Source: Sceloporus undulatus
Lineage: Eukaryota > Chordata > Lepidosauria > Squamata > Phrynosomatidae
Direction: 5' to 3'
Length of the DNA: 64,000 bases
Assembly (NCBI RefSeq): GCF_019175285.1
Contig: NC_056524.1
Location: forward strand, 169,737,766 to 169,801,765
Each line of letters starts with the position of its first letter. Position 1 is the stretch's first letter. Under the pieces are notes generated by a model. That model made no database searches, was not told the origin of the DNA, and saw only the letters and a list, made by a program, of their open reading frames with translations. The translations under genes were made by a program, and so were the position numbers. This document shows positions 30,003 through 42,459 of this stretch, one piece after another.

Positions 30003-33000
30003 CTCTGTTATATAAGGACCTAGAGTGGGCAATGTGTGTGCACACCACAATTCTGAGTTTGTGTGTATCTCTCTGATTTTTCCTTCCACCAGCAGCTTCT
30101 TATCCTTCGTGTATTACTTTTACCCCAGAGTTATGTGAGCCTTTATAGTCCTGGCATGAGTCTTTTACTAGTCATAAATACTTAGATATTCTTCGTGATT
30201 AGTCACAATATAAATGAGAACCACTGGGCATATTTCTTGTAGGCCCTGCGGCATCCCAGACTGTCCCAGGCTGATTGAAGTGGCCACAGAAGCTACCTCT
30301 ACTACTGCAGGATAAGCAGATTTCAGGGCCATTTCATCCACTATGTTACTATCAGGAAACCTCCCCCCCCAAAAAAACCAACATTCCCCCTCAGCCCCAA
30401 TTTCAGAGCAAGTTGTATAGGCATGGCAGGTTTTCTGGAGAGCTCAGTCACTCCATGCCTTGCTCTGATGGATCTGTGGTACAAGGTGGTAGGTGAGTGG
30501 CCACTCTGGAGAGATGCAGCAGACATTTCTCTGTTGTTCCATTTCCTAACGTTGGAGAGTGGCTAGTGTGACTCTTGGGAGTGGCAGCTTTGCAGGCTGC
30601 TAGGCTGCTCTGAAGACCCCTTGCTTTTAGGCTCCCCAGAAAGCCCACCGAACTTACTGCTTCTGAGGGGGTCTACACAGAGGGTAGGTGACTGCCAGTA
30701 GAAGCTGGTGGCATTCATGTTAGTGGGGAGGGGCATAGTCAAGAACATGGTCCCACCATGCTTAATTACAATGTTTAAGCATATGCATGTAAATGTGGGG
30801 TGATGGGTTATGATATCCTACTGGTGACACTGGGAGAAGTAAAGATTGTGTATCAGGCAGAGCCTGGGATAATGAGTAGATGTGTGGGGAGGAAGTATGA
30901 GTTGCCAGTTACCAAGGGTATTCTTGTGGGAATCCATAGCCTTGTACAGGGGGAAAATAAAGAGGGCTCAGACCTGGGAAAAGAATATGTTTTGAATTGC
31001 TGACAAATGGGGTGAAAGTTTTGTAATGGGTGAATTGTCTGAATGCAAAGTCTACTGGTGTAACTGGGGAAAATTCCACCATCCTGACAACAACTGTATA
31101 CTGTGATTTACTCTGCTTGCTGAATAAAGCTTTTCTGAATCTACTAATGGCTTGTGATCCTGAGGTGGAGTCAACCTGTACATTACAGGCAGGGAATCTA
31201 TTCCAGGTTTTCACTCATTTTAAAGTAGCTATCCATTGTGCTGAACCTATTTAGAAGCAGGGTTCAGCACTGTGGGAAGTTCCTTTAAAGCATGGATTAA
31301 CAACTGGAGTGCAGTCAGTGCCCTCTGACAGGTGGTCACTCCACCAGTCAGTGGGCTTTTCTAGTGTCTGTCCTTCTCCTACTGAAAGTATCTCCCACCA
31401 TTTGACATTTTCCTGTTGCCACTTTGTGAAGAGTCCTCTCAGAGTGGCATCAACCTGGGACTGGCAAGGGCAGTAGCCCTTCTGGAAGTTGGGAGCGGGC
31501 AATCTTTTGCTTCTCCTGATTTACCCCCAGAGGCAAAGGGACTCATTTCACATCATAACAATGGTGGAAATGCTAGATCTGTCTGTTGATATCTGCAGTC
31601 AAAGGCACATGAGAAGCTGCTCCTTCTATTGATGTGAAAGAAGAAGCTTATTCATGTAGCGTTATCTGAAGTGGTGATGTATGCTTTGGTTGTGTCCCAT
31701 TTCGATCACTATATTCCGCTTTGTGTGGGAGCTGCCTCTGAAAAGTGCTCAAAGACTTCATCTATAGCCAGAATGTTAACTGGGACTAGTCAAAGGGAGG
31801 ATACAGCTCCCTTGTTGCAATGACTGCACTTTACTTGCAAATGAGATAACAACCTGCTTGCCAGTGGTGTGCCTCCCCCACTTTAAAAACAGTTCCATGG
31901 TCCCTGCCTGCACCATCCTCTAACCAGTTTTGTGGGGAGGAAACTGTAGTGGTGGGTTAAATAACCTGACTGCCCCACTTTGCATTGCCTCCTCCTGACC
32001 AGAGCCTGGAAAAGTTAGTTTGAGGGACTACAAACTCCCCATTCAGGGGATTATGGAAATTATAGTTCCCCAAACCAAAATGTTCAAGCCCCACACCTGA
32101 TCCACACTCCCAACATGTCAATTTGGGGTGTCTCAAAGCTCATATAACTCACTGAGGTTTTTTTTCCGATTAAGTAGTCCTGAGCACTTTGGATCTGTGA
32201 GGAACACACTGGTGCCACAAATACAATCACAGCTGCATATTTTCTCCCATACATTGCATATGTGTCACTTTTCTCAGTTGGTCTTCAGATGCCTTGGATG
32301 ATGAGGCTAGACTTTCATGCCATGCTGAACCTGTACACTTTGAATTTTAAGAGTAAGGTTTCACCATCTCTGAAGTAAAGATCCCTCAACCCCTTTCACT
32401 GAAACACCCCATAAGCCCCCCTCCCATGTTTCTTTCACATGGCCAGAATTCAAAAGTCCCAAGTCTCTCTCTCTCTCTCTCTCTTTCCACGCCCCTTTCT
32501 TCCAGCTATAATGACAATCCAAAGAGTTCCTGATAGGGTTTTAAAAGATGCTTATTCATTCACTCTTCAGCAAGCATGAAAATCCAGCTCATTTGTTTCC
32601 ATTCTTCACACAAATGACCTCACAGAATTCAGTTCACGCTAAAGCCAGTTGCTGAAAACTTGTCACTCACACTTTTAACTTCTTTTTGTTGGTCTCTTCT
32701 TCTGCCCCCGCCCCTTTTTTTGCTTTGTTCATATTGGTCTCTGCCTTTGGCACAGTCCTGCCCTGTTCTTCAGTCACAAAGAGAAGTCTGGGAATTTAGT
32801 TTTAAAGTTTCAGAGCCTCTGCCTTTAAAACCCATAAACAAACAAACAAACATTACAAGTATATGAAATGTCATCTTGTTTGAGTTGCAGTTTCTGCATG
32901 CTGTTGGGCTTAAAAGGAGGAAAGTGCTGAGCTTGAAATCTGAGGAGATAAGACAAGAAGCCTCTGTGGCCCTTTGGGGATGAGTCAAGTGCCATCCTAT

Positions 33001-33261
33001 TGAAATGAAGTGGATCCTTTCCTTCCTTATACAAATGACAGTTTATGCATCACAACAATTCCACTCAAGCTAGCTGTTTGGTTTGAGTGGTTGTTTGCAA
33101 ACAGGGATGGCCCAAGACTTGTTTCTGCACCCATCCAAGGCAAGCTATAGAGGCCTAAATCCAAGTGCTAATCCCTGTTAGAAACTGGGTTTGAGATGAA
33201 TGTCGATTTAATTCTAGTTGGGATTAGACTGGGGTCAAATTATTCCATGAACTAGTGTCAT
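30003..33261. other. Intergenic; MITE arm near 32010-32085, (CT)n at 32466-32484
   Basis: Mostly single-copy DNA. 32010-32085 resembles one 'TCCAAACT' MITE (CTACAAACTCCCC, ATTATAGTTCCCCAAACC). 32490-33030 is repeat-free and AT-rich with evenly spaced motifs, and might be conserved non-coding DNA. Open frames here show no domains. Confidence 0.35.
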
Positions 33262-33493
33262 CACGAGAGAGTCAGTTGTTGGAGTATTGGGCTATGACCT
33301 GGAGACAAGGGTTCGATTCCTGCTTGGCCATGAAACCCACTGGGTAACCTTGGGCAAAGCACATGCTCTCAGCCTCAGGGGAAGGCAATGGCAAACTTTC
33401 TCTGAACAAATCTTGCCAAGAAAACTCCAGGATAGGTTCACCTTAGGGTCATCATAAGTCAGAAACAACTTACAGCCACACAACAACAACAAC
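33262..33493 (+). mobile_element. Sauria-type SINE
   Basis: It has a B-box-like GGGTTCGATTCC, CTGGGTAACCTTGGGCAAAG, CTTGCCAAGAAAACTCC and the tail CATAAGTCAGAAACAAC with an (ACA)n end. The first bases of the head are diverged. Confidence 0.8.
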
Positions 33494-34027
33494 CAAGGGT
33501 CATTAGGTGTTGTAGTCCAACAAACACCCGTAGGACCACAGAATTACCACCTCTGATTTAGACCCTCAGCTTCCCAAAATAATCAAAGGGGATGGATGGA
33601 GAGATGTTCTTACTGGAAAAATGTGCTCATTTTAGGAAGATGAATTTAAAAGAACTAAATGCAGGCAGAAAATGAGTCTAGAATCTTCAACAGGAGGAGT
33701 ATTTCTTCAAGGAACACATTCTTAAGAAAGGACATCCTGATCGGATCCAATCTACACTGAAAGAGTTAAGATGACAGACAGACAGCTTAGAACATATTCT
33801 TCCTCATGACAGGAGAAAGCAAAGAGGCAGGCATTGAAAAAACAATTTACTGTATATAGAGAGAGTTCAGCCTGGGTTGGTTCCTTACAACAGAGGGCAG
33901 TCGTTTAATTAACCCTGGCTATACTAGATAATGTAATATGCTTGTAATGCTTTGGAATAGGTGGCTCACAGTGGAGGTGAACAACCGAGAGATGAAAGAG
34001 AAAGTTCCTGATCTCTCTGTGTCTAAG
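33494..34027. other. Intergenic; MITE arm at 33498-33560
   Basis: GGTGTTGTAGTCCAACAAAC is one arm of the 'TCCAAACT' MITE. Nothing else is recognised. Confidence 0.35.
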
Positions 34028-34383
34028 GAGTTTATCACACTAGGGAAATCCCATGGGAAAATGGGAGTTAAACAAGATTTAAAGCAAAGAAAACCCAGAA
34101 ATGCTCAAAGTTTATCACACAACGTCGCAGTTAATGTGAAGTAATGCGAAGTTAATTCGAACACAAAGCAGAGAAAACCTGCAGCTTTTTACTTTTGGAA
34201 CAACCCAAAAGTACAAAAGCTGTTGGTTTTCTCTGCTTTGCATTATTTCATTTGGGCAGTGGCCTAGTGTGATAAACTCCCCAAATATGCAAGTTTTGTT
34301 TAAATCCGAATGTACTTTAAATTGCATTTAACTCCCATTTTCCCACCGTTTTCCTGTGGAATCTCGCTGGTGTGATAAAGCTC
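34028..34383. mobile_element. Nested TIR element ('GAGTTTATCACAC')
   Basis: The outer ends GAGTTTATCACACTAGGG and GTGTGATAAAGCTC are inverted repeats whose homology continues through GAAAATGGGAGTTAAA. Inside, 34109-34280 has its own pair (GTTTATCACACAAC, CTAGTGTGATAAACTCC) and shares AAAGCAGAGAAAACC in both arms. Relatives lie at 48582-49338 and, as a half copy, 61166-61215. Confidence 0.65.
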
Positions 34384-35158
34384 TAAGCCATCTCATCCCC
34401 AGTGGACAAGACAGCAGTGAGAACAAATACAGAAGTTGTGAGCTGTGGGAAGCAATTTTACCACCACCCCACAGTGTTTTGGGCCCAGGAAAGGGTTTTA
34501 TTTTCAACAGGAAGTGATCATGGCAAAATTGTCCCTAATGCCTGCTAAGAAACATTGGGGCAAAAGTGTTTTTTCATTTTTTTTTTCAGACTGAGCAATG
34601 CAACTCTCAGTCCTTGGCTCTCAACCTAGGCCTATTCCATCCTAAATCCACTCAAATTATTTTGGCACATGAGACAGCAATCCTTCTTTGACAATACAAA
34701 GTCAATAAACTGGATAAAAAGCTAAGAATACGCTGGCTTTTCATGATACCTCAAATTTGCTGCTTGAAGCAATTGCCTCACACTGTCTAGTGATATGGAT
34801 GACTCTGTTCACAAACTTTACAAACTCAGACTCTCTTTATAGTGTGTGTGTGTGTGTGTGTGTGTGTATCAGGGATATCTAGCTATCCAGATGTCTGAGA
34901 TAGTGAAAGTGACTGCAGAGAGGAGACAGTGAAAACTGTTAATACCTAGAACTCTTATATTTGCTGTGGTCACATTTTCTGAGTAATTTTGTCTGCTTGT
35001 TGTTTTGTTTTGTTTTGCTTTTTTGGGATGCCTACATTGTATTTATAAATGCCTAACAGAAGTTTTAAATTACTACAATGTTGGGAATTTGGGAACTCAA
35101 GAAAAATGAGTGTTTGGGGGAGGGAGAGAAAGAATTCTTATTTGGCAGGACATTGCCT
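34384..35158. other. Intergenic with (TG)n at 34842-34867
   Basis: A TG microsatellite and a short TTTTG run near 35000. Otherwise unclassified. Confidence 0.4.
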
Positions 35159-35160
35159 TC

Positions 35161-35200
<40 letters not shown>

Positions 35201-35330
35201 CATTATTTATAAAGCGCTGTAAATTTACACAGCGCTGTACATACAATCCTTTTAATTGGACGGTTCCCTGCCCTCAGGCTTACAATCTAAAAAGACAAGA
35301 CACAAAAGGAGAAGGGAGTGGTGGTGGGGA
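35159..35330 (-). mobile_element. LINE tail with (ATT)n, minus orientation
   Basis: (ATT)n at 35161-35199 is followed by TATTTATAAAGCGCTGTAAA and CAGCGCTGTACATACAATCC, a common squamate LINE-type 3' block read backwards. Confidence 0.45.
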
Positions 35331-37559
35331 AGGGGCCTCTCTAGTAGGATAATACATATAAAATACATAGCAATACAGGAAATGATTCAATAAAACAGAC
35401 AACAAAAGAACAACAATAAGCAAGTGACAATTATGCAATGCCTGAGAGCGCTTCTCTGAATTTCCCCCACATAGTGACACCATTACTTATGCATGTAAGT
35501 GAGAAATGGAAATGAATAGACAAAACAACTATCAAGACTGAAATAGAGAACCTTACTGGAAAATGCACAGGGTGTCCTCTTTTCTTTCTTGTCATGCTGT
35601 TTATCTAGTCATTAAGATGAAATGATTTTGTAAAAGAAGCCATAAAAGTCCTCCCAGTTCCTGAATATGCCAGTGAGCTTCCTTGTTACAGTTGCTGAGG
35701 GTTTCAACACAGGAAGCAGGTCTTATATTTAAGGGTATGGAGATCTGAGTTACTGAAATGTTAAAGATCTGTATTGGACGCACTGAAGTATTAATAGGAG
35801 GTATAATCTAATAAGAGAATTTGTATATAGGTAGACTATATACAAATTCATTCCCATGAAAGGCCTTTTTTTATTTAATTAGCACCAAATCTTTGAAGGA
35901 AGGACGTAATCTATAATTGTGTATTTGCAATTCAGCAATCTCATTCTTGAATCTGTAATTCAAGACTCTAAATTTAAAAAAATGAAAATTAATAAGAACA
36001 TTTTTAAAAAAATAAGGGTGTGGAATTTGGGTTAAACTTGGTGAGTTTGTTACTCTTTTGATAAAACAGATGAATGAAATCTCTTTATCTGAGTTGCCCT
36101 AGTATGCTACATAACTCAGTTACTCTCTAGTTAATTTCTAGTGATTAGAAAGAAAGCAGTTCAGTGTATTCACAAAGGGGCAACTCCAATCTCTTGTAAA
36201 GACATCTGCAGTTGGCCATCCTACCTTTGAGTCAAGTATTTGATTTATCTCTACTGTGTAGCAGACAGCATCATCAGCAACAGCATGAATTCACCCCTTG
36301 CAAGACAAATAGACACACACAAAGATACACACTCACTTGCTTTTCCTGCCAGGTACCCATCCATCATGCAGAAATGCTTCAGGACAGTTCCAGTTGCTTA
36401 GCAACAGCAGGTAGAGAGGGTGAATGCCACACCTTTGGTCTTGTTCAACCTTTTTGCCTGGTCAGCAAATAGCCTGCTTTAATACAAGCCCTCAGGGTCA
36501 GAGATTAATGGCGTTACAGCAGGTGTTTTGATCCAGGAGCTGGAAAGACCTCTGATAACATTTCAGCCTGAGATATGGTCACATCTGGTCATGCCCAGTT
36601 GGAAAAACAGCCTTCTCTCTGAAGAACTGGAAGGGAGGAAGATAAAACACATGCAGTCTCCATTGCTTGCTTTGTATTTATAAATCCTTTCATGCTTCTC
36701 AGCGTTGAGCATTCAAAGTAGTGTTCATATTCAAGTTCCAAAGACACACAAACTTACAAAAAGAATAATAGCTGAGTGGATTTTCATATATAAGGGATGG
36801 ATATTCCCCAGGTATTGTGGGCAAGAGTGCAAAGGTAAAAACAGGTATCTTGAGGCTTGAGTATAATCTTGAGGCTCTGGTAGTACACAATTTGATAGTC
36901 TTCCTCTTAACATTACAACAGAATGGTGTCTCTTTTCACATCCCAGTTTCAATATCATATAGGAATATACCTGTTCTTAGGATATAATCAGTCTACGAGA
37001 GGCTGGTTCTTTATGAAGCAAATCATTTTTTGGGATAAGGAAAAAGTATTAGGAACTGCATCAAATATTCCCAAGAAAACATAGTCAAGGCTAGATGTGG
37101 AGGCATGGATCTATATGTTGTTTGTGCAGAAAATGACCCAAAGACAGATGGCATAGTTTATTAGTTATTAAATTATTATTTATTAAAGATACCCATTTCC
37201 AAAGATGTACAGCAACATAACTAAATATATTATTCAGATATGGATTTTTCCTCACACATGTACTAGTTTTTTTTTTTAAAAAAAATGTTTCCTTCACATA
37301 TTACCAGTAATGTCAACTTAACCTTAACAGAAATTGAATATGCAGATTTTGTTTCCAGCAAGTTTACCTCATAATGTGCACCATTGTAGTGGTGTTTCAG
37401 TTTTCTGATGTGGTTTGGGTCTAGGAATTGTGCTGCAAACCAGTGAGGGTCAATAATCCCTATATTTCCAAAAACAGCAGCTTGGTAACATACAGACACA
37501 CTTAAAATGAAAATCAGTTCAGGAATTTGCTTTGAATACTAGAACTGGAAAGAGCTCAC
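35331..37559. other. Intergenic; perfect 14-bp palindrome at 35817-35849
   Basis: GAATTTGTATATAG and CTATATACAAATTC face each other across five bases. The rest is AT-rich single-copy DNA without recognisable genes. Confidence 0.4.
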
Positions 37560-37705
37560 TAGTCCTTCCACACAAAAATCTACACCTGGTTAATACCTCT
37601 CCTTGAGTGTCCTTTATAGAGTTTTTAATGACTGTAAACTGCTTTGATCTGCAGGAAAAGCGGTATTGAAATAAAAGTTTTATTTAATTATTTATTATTA
37701 TTCAT
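37560..37705 (+). mobile_element. LINE-type 3' tail
   Basis: GTAAACTGCTTTGATCTGC, then GCGGTATTGAAATAAAAG and an AT-rich end, follow the pattern of the CR1/L2-clade tails elsewhere in the window. Confidence 0.45.
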
Positions 37706-38253
37706 GTTGATCTAATTCAAATTTTTGAGCAACTAACCAATAGAACTCGATTTATTTTCTATATGCCCTTACATTAGTCAGATATGAGATCTACCACAGT
37801 TTTCCACCCTGGAACTATCCAGGAGTAGCATAGACTGCTAGAAATGCCCCAAAATAATAGATTTTGAAAAATGGACATGAAAAATGGACATTGAAAAAGA
37901 AAAACCTCCGTATTAAATGCTGATTTTTGATGTTAAATATGGAAATGGTAAAGGTAAATTGTCACTCCTGAATGCTTATGAGAGGGCAAAGGAAAGGTGT
38001 TCTGGGAAATCTAGAAGAGTTGAGGGTCACAAAAAGAGCCTTTGGGGCCACACACAACCCTAGGTGTAGACCTTAACCACACCTGCTGTAGGCCAGTGAC
38101 TTTGAATAGGCCCACCCTTAAGACTGCTTAGACTTCCAGTACGATGGTGGATTGATCACAGCTAGATTTTTGAGCTGAAATCTAACTTAGCTAACTATGG
38201 TTTAACAGTTGCATGAACAAGTTCAAACAGCAACAAAATAGCTTACTGATAAA
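37706..38253. other. No recognisable feature
   Basis: AT-rich intergenic DNA. Confidence 0.35.
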
Positions 38254-38483
38254 TGGGGTTCGGACAGGCCCAGGGGTCTCGGATAGCCCTCGGAAGTATG
38301 CTGTTTAAATGACACACTCATCTTAAGAGGCCAGAAGCTGCGCCAAAGCTGCACTCCAGTCCTTAGGACTGGAACATGGCTTTGGCTTTGTTTCCGGCCT
38401 CTTAGGATGCATGCATCATTTAAACAGCATACCTCCAAAGTGACCTGAAGCAGCTTTATTTTGGCCTGTCTTTTCGGGCCCTA
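38254..38483. mobile_element. TIR MITE, unclassified
   Basis: GGTTCGGACAGGCC at the left pairs loosely with GGCCTGTCTTTTCGGGCC at the right. Further in, GTATGCTGTTTAAATGA pairs with TCATTTAAACAGCATAC. No other copy was noticed. Confidence 0.5.
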
Positions 38484-39831
38484 AGTTTGGAAATGAAGAT
38501 AAGATCTCAGCATAAGTCATCCACAATGAAACTATAGTTTCAGTTTAACTATACAGCCTTTGCTCTGTAGCTCTTTTTCATTTTTGTGTAAAGAGACAGT
38601 GCTGGGCTGGGTAAGAAGTTGGGTCTAAAACTGCCAACTGACACAGAATGACAACAGACTAAATAAAAGAAGTATATTTAAGGTTTAAAGTTCATCATGA
38701 AGAATGATCAGATAAACTTAAAATAGCTGGCATCTCTTAGCCCCATTAGCTATTATATGTCCCCGTTTTAAAAAAGGGGCTGACAAAGATTGTGAAAGAT
38801 CCTTTTTTCTTCATGCTGGGAAAATATTAGCTATAATAATGGTTTGATAATAAAACTATTATATAAAAATACTGCTTAGAGTCACAGAGGTATGTGAGAT
38901 GGAACAGATATGAAAATTGCTATGTGTTCCCTGAACTAAGAAGGCAGAGATGCAAGACCTAGGTGTCAGAAGAGTCAAAAGGACCTGCATTTCTAAGTGG
39001 GAGGCCAGCCAATGGAAAACATGTTTCCAGTGAGAAAGAAAGACAACTGCACTCCCTTGCCCCACTTAACCAAAAGCAGTCATACAAACAAGCCAAGAAA
39101 AAAAAAAGTGGATTCAAACTGTAATGGGAGGCAGACGGCTTAGTGTCTGACCTTGTGGCTCTGGTAATGATTTAACAAGACATTCGTAAACCTGTCGTGT
39201 GTTGTGTGTGTATGCACAGTTCCTACTCCCTGTTGCAGCAAAGGGAGCTCCATCAATTGTGTTTGCAAGGGGGGTGGATCTGGGTTTGTGGAGAGAGGTA
39301 GAAGGGCAAACTTTCAACTTGTGCTCATATCCCCTGTCCTGTTGAGTCGTGTCCCCCACCTGGCCTCTCTTCAGCCATCTGCTGTGGCTGGCTGATTCTA
39401 TTGATCAAATGCCACTCAATAGCTCATCTTCCCCCAGCTAGAGCATGCAAAGCCAAGGTTTCAACCTCATTGTCCATTAATAATTCCTCAGGGGCTGCTG
39501 GCTTTAAATTTATCACCACTCCTTTTAAAAAATAAAATAAAGCGCTCTTCGTGTCTCTGTCCTCATGTCTCACCATGCTCTTTCTTTCTCCTTTAATATG
39601 TTGGCATTCCATCATTTTGTACAATGACTTTTAAACATGCTTCTCCTTTGCACTGTTTGGTCATACTAGGCCTCTCCTATTTTCCCCCTGTATAAACAAT
39701 TGCAGTTCCTGTCCTTTCAGCCCGCAAGGCCATTTGCTCCCATTTTTTTTTCTTTGCATCTGTTGTCTACTTATCTCATCTTAACCTCGCTAGCAATTGC
39801 TTATATGCTTTGGAAAAGGTATAACTGCTTT
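38484..39831. other. Intergenic; possibly constrained tract at 39460-39820
   Basis: 39460-39820 is repeat-free, AT-rich DNA with CATTAATAATTCC and TAAACAATTGCAG cores. No gene is visible. Constraint is only a guess. Confidence 0.3.
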
Positions 39832-40052
39832 GAGCCAGCCTGGTGTAGTGGTCTGAGCACTGGATTATGACTCTGGAGGCCAGGATTCAAATCCCTGCTT
39901 GGTTATGGAAACCCACTGGGTGACCTTGGGCACTCTCTCAGCCTCAGAGGAAGGCAAAGGGAAACCTCCTCTAACAGATCTTGCCAAGAAGACCCCATGA
40001 TGGGTCTGCCTTAGGGTCAAAGTAAATCAGAAACGACTTGAAGGCACACAAT

Positions 40053-40084
<32 letters not shown>
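39832..40084 (+). mobile_element. Sauria-type SINE, near full length
   Basis: GAGCCAGCCTGGTGTAGTGG, CCAGGATTCAAATCC, CTGGGTGACCTTGGGC, CTTGCCAAGAAGACCCC, AATCAGAAACGACTTGAAGG and a long (ACA)n tail. Confidence 0.85.
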
Positions 40085-40883
40085 AAGATTTATAAAAATA
40101 AAAGTAATTTTAGATCTGTTGGTAAACACATAACACCTTGGAGCATTCAAACTTCTACAACCTTAACTAGAACATGAGAGGCTGAAAAAGTTAAACATCT
40201 TGCCACAACATCTGAGTAGTTCTCTAATACAGGGTGGTTAAAAGGCAGCCTGTGTAGCCCTAATGTGTGGCCCTTGAAGTCCCCAAGGGCACCAGATCCC
40301 CAAATTCAAAAAATAACCTCAGCCTCCCAAGGCTATATACTGCAAAATACAATAATTTTACCCCACCTCGCCAACACTCTACATACACCATAAAGCAAAA
40401 TTTTACAAGTCCTTAAGTCAGCCTAATTCAAAAGCAGATGTAACTTGACATTATTTCTGGTTGAATCAGGTATGTTGGTGTAGCCTGCTGGGTGGCGTTG
40501 ATGGTAAAAACCAGTCTCCATCTCCTTCACAAATGAGTACACACACACATGCACACATGTTTAGGAATCAAACATATCACCCAAGTGTAAGTAAATGCCC
40601 ATTCTTAAATTGAGTCTGCCTGAAAAATAGTTTCACTCTCCTTCATGGAAACTATTTTGTAAAATGTTGCTGAATACTCATATTGGTTTCATTGTCTACA
40701 TAGAATTGCTGGGAGACAGAATTTTACAAGTCCTTAAGTGCCATTTGGAATTTGATGTCCACAATGCATCAGTAACACACTATTCTGTTGTTTTTCTCTC
40801 ACTGGTAGAGATGGAGTTACTGCAAGCAAATGGAAGGCAAATCTAGAGATATTGTTGTTTGAGAGCCCAGGTATATATATATA

Positions 40884-40920
<37 letters not shown>

Positions 40921-41639
40921 TTTGTTTGGGAGTCCAGGTATATATATGTGTATATATTTGCTGGTTATAAAAGGTGTCATTCTCATCTCCTCCTGTTGTC
41001 AGCTAAGAGTCCTGTTATCAGCTTGGTTGGGACAGAAATGAATCAATACTGAGGGTTTAATGGAAGCTGGTCTACCCTCAGAACCAACTATAAGGTGCAT
41101 TATGATGTTAAAAAATAGGGGAGGGAATCACAATGGAGGAAGCAAGATATCTAACTTTGATTTTATTTTGTTTTGGGGGAGGGTGGGTTTTTTTTTTTTT
41201 TTTTTTTTTTTTTTGCACAAAATGGTCACTTCCAGGCTTCTGGGAGTAGAAAATGAGTCTCTCTTATTGGAGGGGAAGGTCTGGAGGGTCTGAAAAATTC
41301 ACTTTGACATACTCTTTGACCACTTTGCTCTAGATCCATCTGCAGTCTACTTCTCCATGTTTAGGGAAGAAGACCGTCTAGAGCACAAATAACTCTCCTT
41401 ATATGTGTTTGATTTAACTAGAGTGCTTGGGATACTTTCCATGCTGCGACTCCTGTTCTGATGGAGGATGGGACTGCTGTTAGTATAGGGTTGCCATATT
41501 CCTGTCCCTCATATCCAGACACCAAATTTGTATATTATGCAAATTATTATAATTATGCATATTATTAATCTGCATTCTGGTTATGCAAATACAACACATT
41601 AATCATTGCACTTTTTCTACCATTGTGTTTCAACCTTAG
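40085..41639. other. Intergenic; TATATG repeats and poly(T)
   Basis: (TA)n/(TATATG)n lies at about 40871-40960 and a poly(T) run at 41189-41214. CCTGTCCCTCATATCCAGAC near 41500 resembles, inverted, the 'GGAGGACA' repeats near FAM241B. No gene is seen. Confidence 0.4.
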
Positions 41640-41745
41640 TAGGTATTTTGTGAATTTTGGTTGGCTGAATTAAGATACCACTGTTTTGTGGATTGTGGAT
41701 GCTATTGTACTTTGCTATATGGACAACATGGCTACCCCTAAATAT
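41640..41745 (+). repeat. Hammerhead-type repeat fragment, second subfamily
   Basis: TGAATTTTGGTTGGCTGAAT, GCTATATGGACAACATGGC and TACCCCTAAATA match the 3' part of the 11846-12060 copy. Confidence 0.4.
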
Positions 41746-42226
41746 AGTACCAAGATAAGAGCTCTTTTTTACTTCGTTTCCCCCCAGCTGGTGTGAACAG
41801 AGGGAGGCTTCCAAGCAGCCCCAGAATCCTTTACTTTTTGTTTGGAAGGAAAGTTCCGCCATGCTGCCTGGGTCAAGCAACCAACACAAACACCATGTAA
41901 CACAAGGCTGTCTGTCCTTGCCTCCTTTCTTTTCCCATCTTCTGGGTCTGTTGAGTGAAGGAAGAGGGAGTGGAAGAATAAGGTGACAATGCTACACATC
42001 TGCAGTAGCAACTGGAGCCTGCAGGGTGAAGCTCCCACCAGTGCCAGTCTTCTTGCATTTTTTTTTGTTTTGTTTTGTTTCATTGCCACTGACACATTTT
42101 AATTTGCTCATTGGCCTGCAATGAAGGAGAAATCTGGGGTTTACTGCTTCAACTAGCCCCATTTTTAGTGCCTTCAATCGGGGATTTTCTAAGTTTTCTG
42201 GGACAAATGGCAACCCAATTTTAGTG
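41746..42226. other. No recognisable feature
   Basis: GC-moderate intergenic DNA. Open frames (up to 108 codons, minus strand) have no domain. Confidence 0.35.
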
Positions 42227-42459
42227 GAGCGCCAACATGATATAGCAGTTTGAATGCTGGACTACAACACTGGGACACCAGAGGTCAAATCCCTGCTTAT
42301 TCATGGAGACACACTGGGTGCTCAAATTATACTCTTTCAGCCCCAGAGAGAGGTAAAGAGAACCCACCTCTGAATAAATCTTGCCAAGAGAACCCCATGA
42401 TAGGTTTGCTTTAGGGTCTTCATAAGCTGGAAATGTAGGCACACAATCAACCAACAACC
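42227..42459 (+). mobile_element. Sauria-type SINE, diverged
   Basis: It has CCAGAGGTCAAATCCCTGC (B-box region), CTTGCCAAGAGAACCCC, ATGATAGGTTTGCTTTAGGG and a shortened tail. It is older than the other copies by eye. Confidence 0.75.

Noticed and set aside
33300-33325. B-box/tRNA-like sequence (also in the other SINE heads)
   Set aside because: No cloverleaf or acceptor stem. They are SINE promoters, not tRNA genes.
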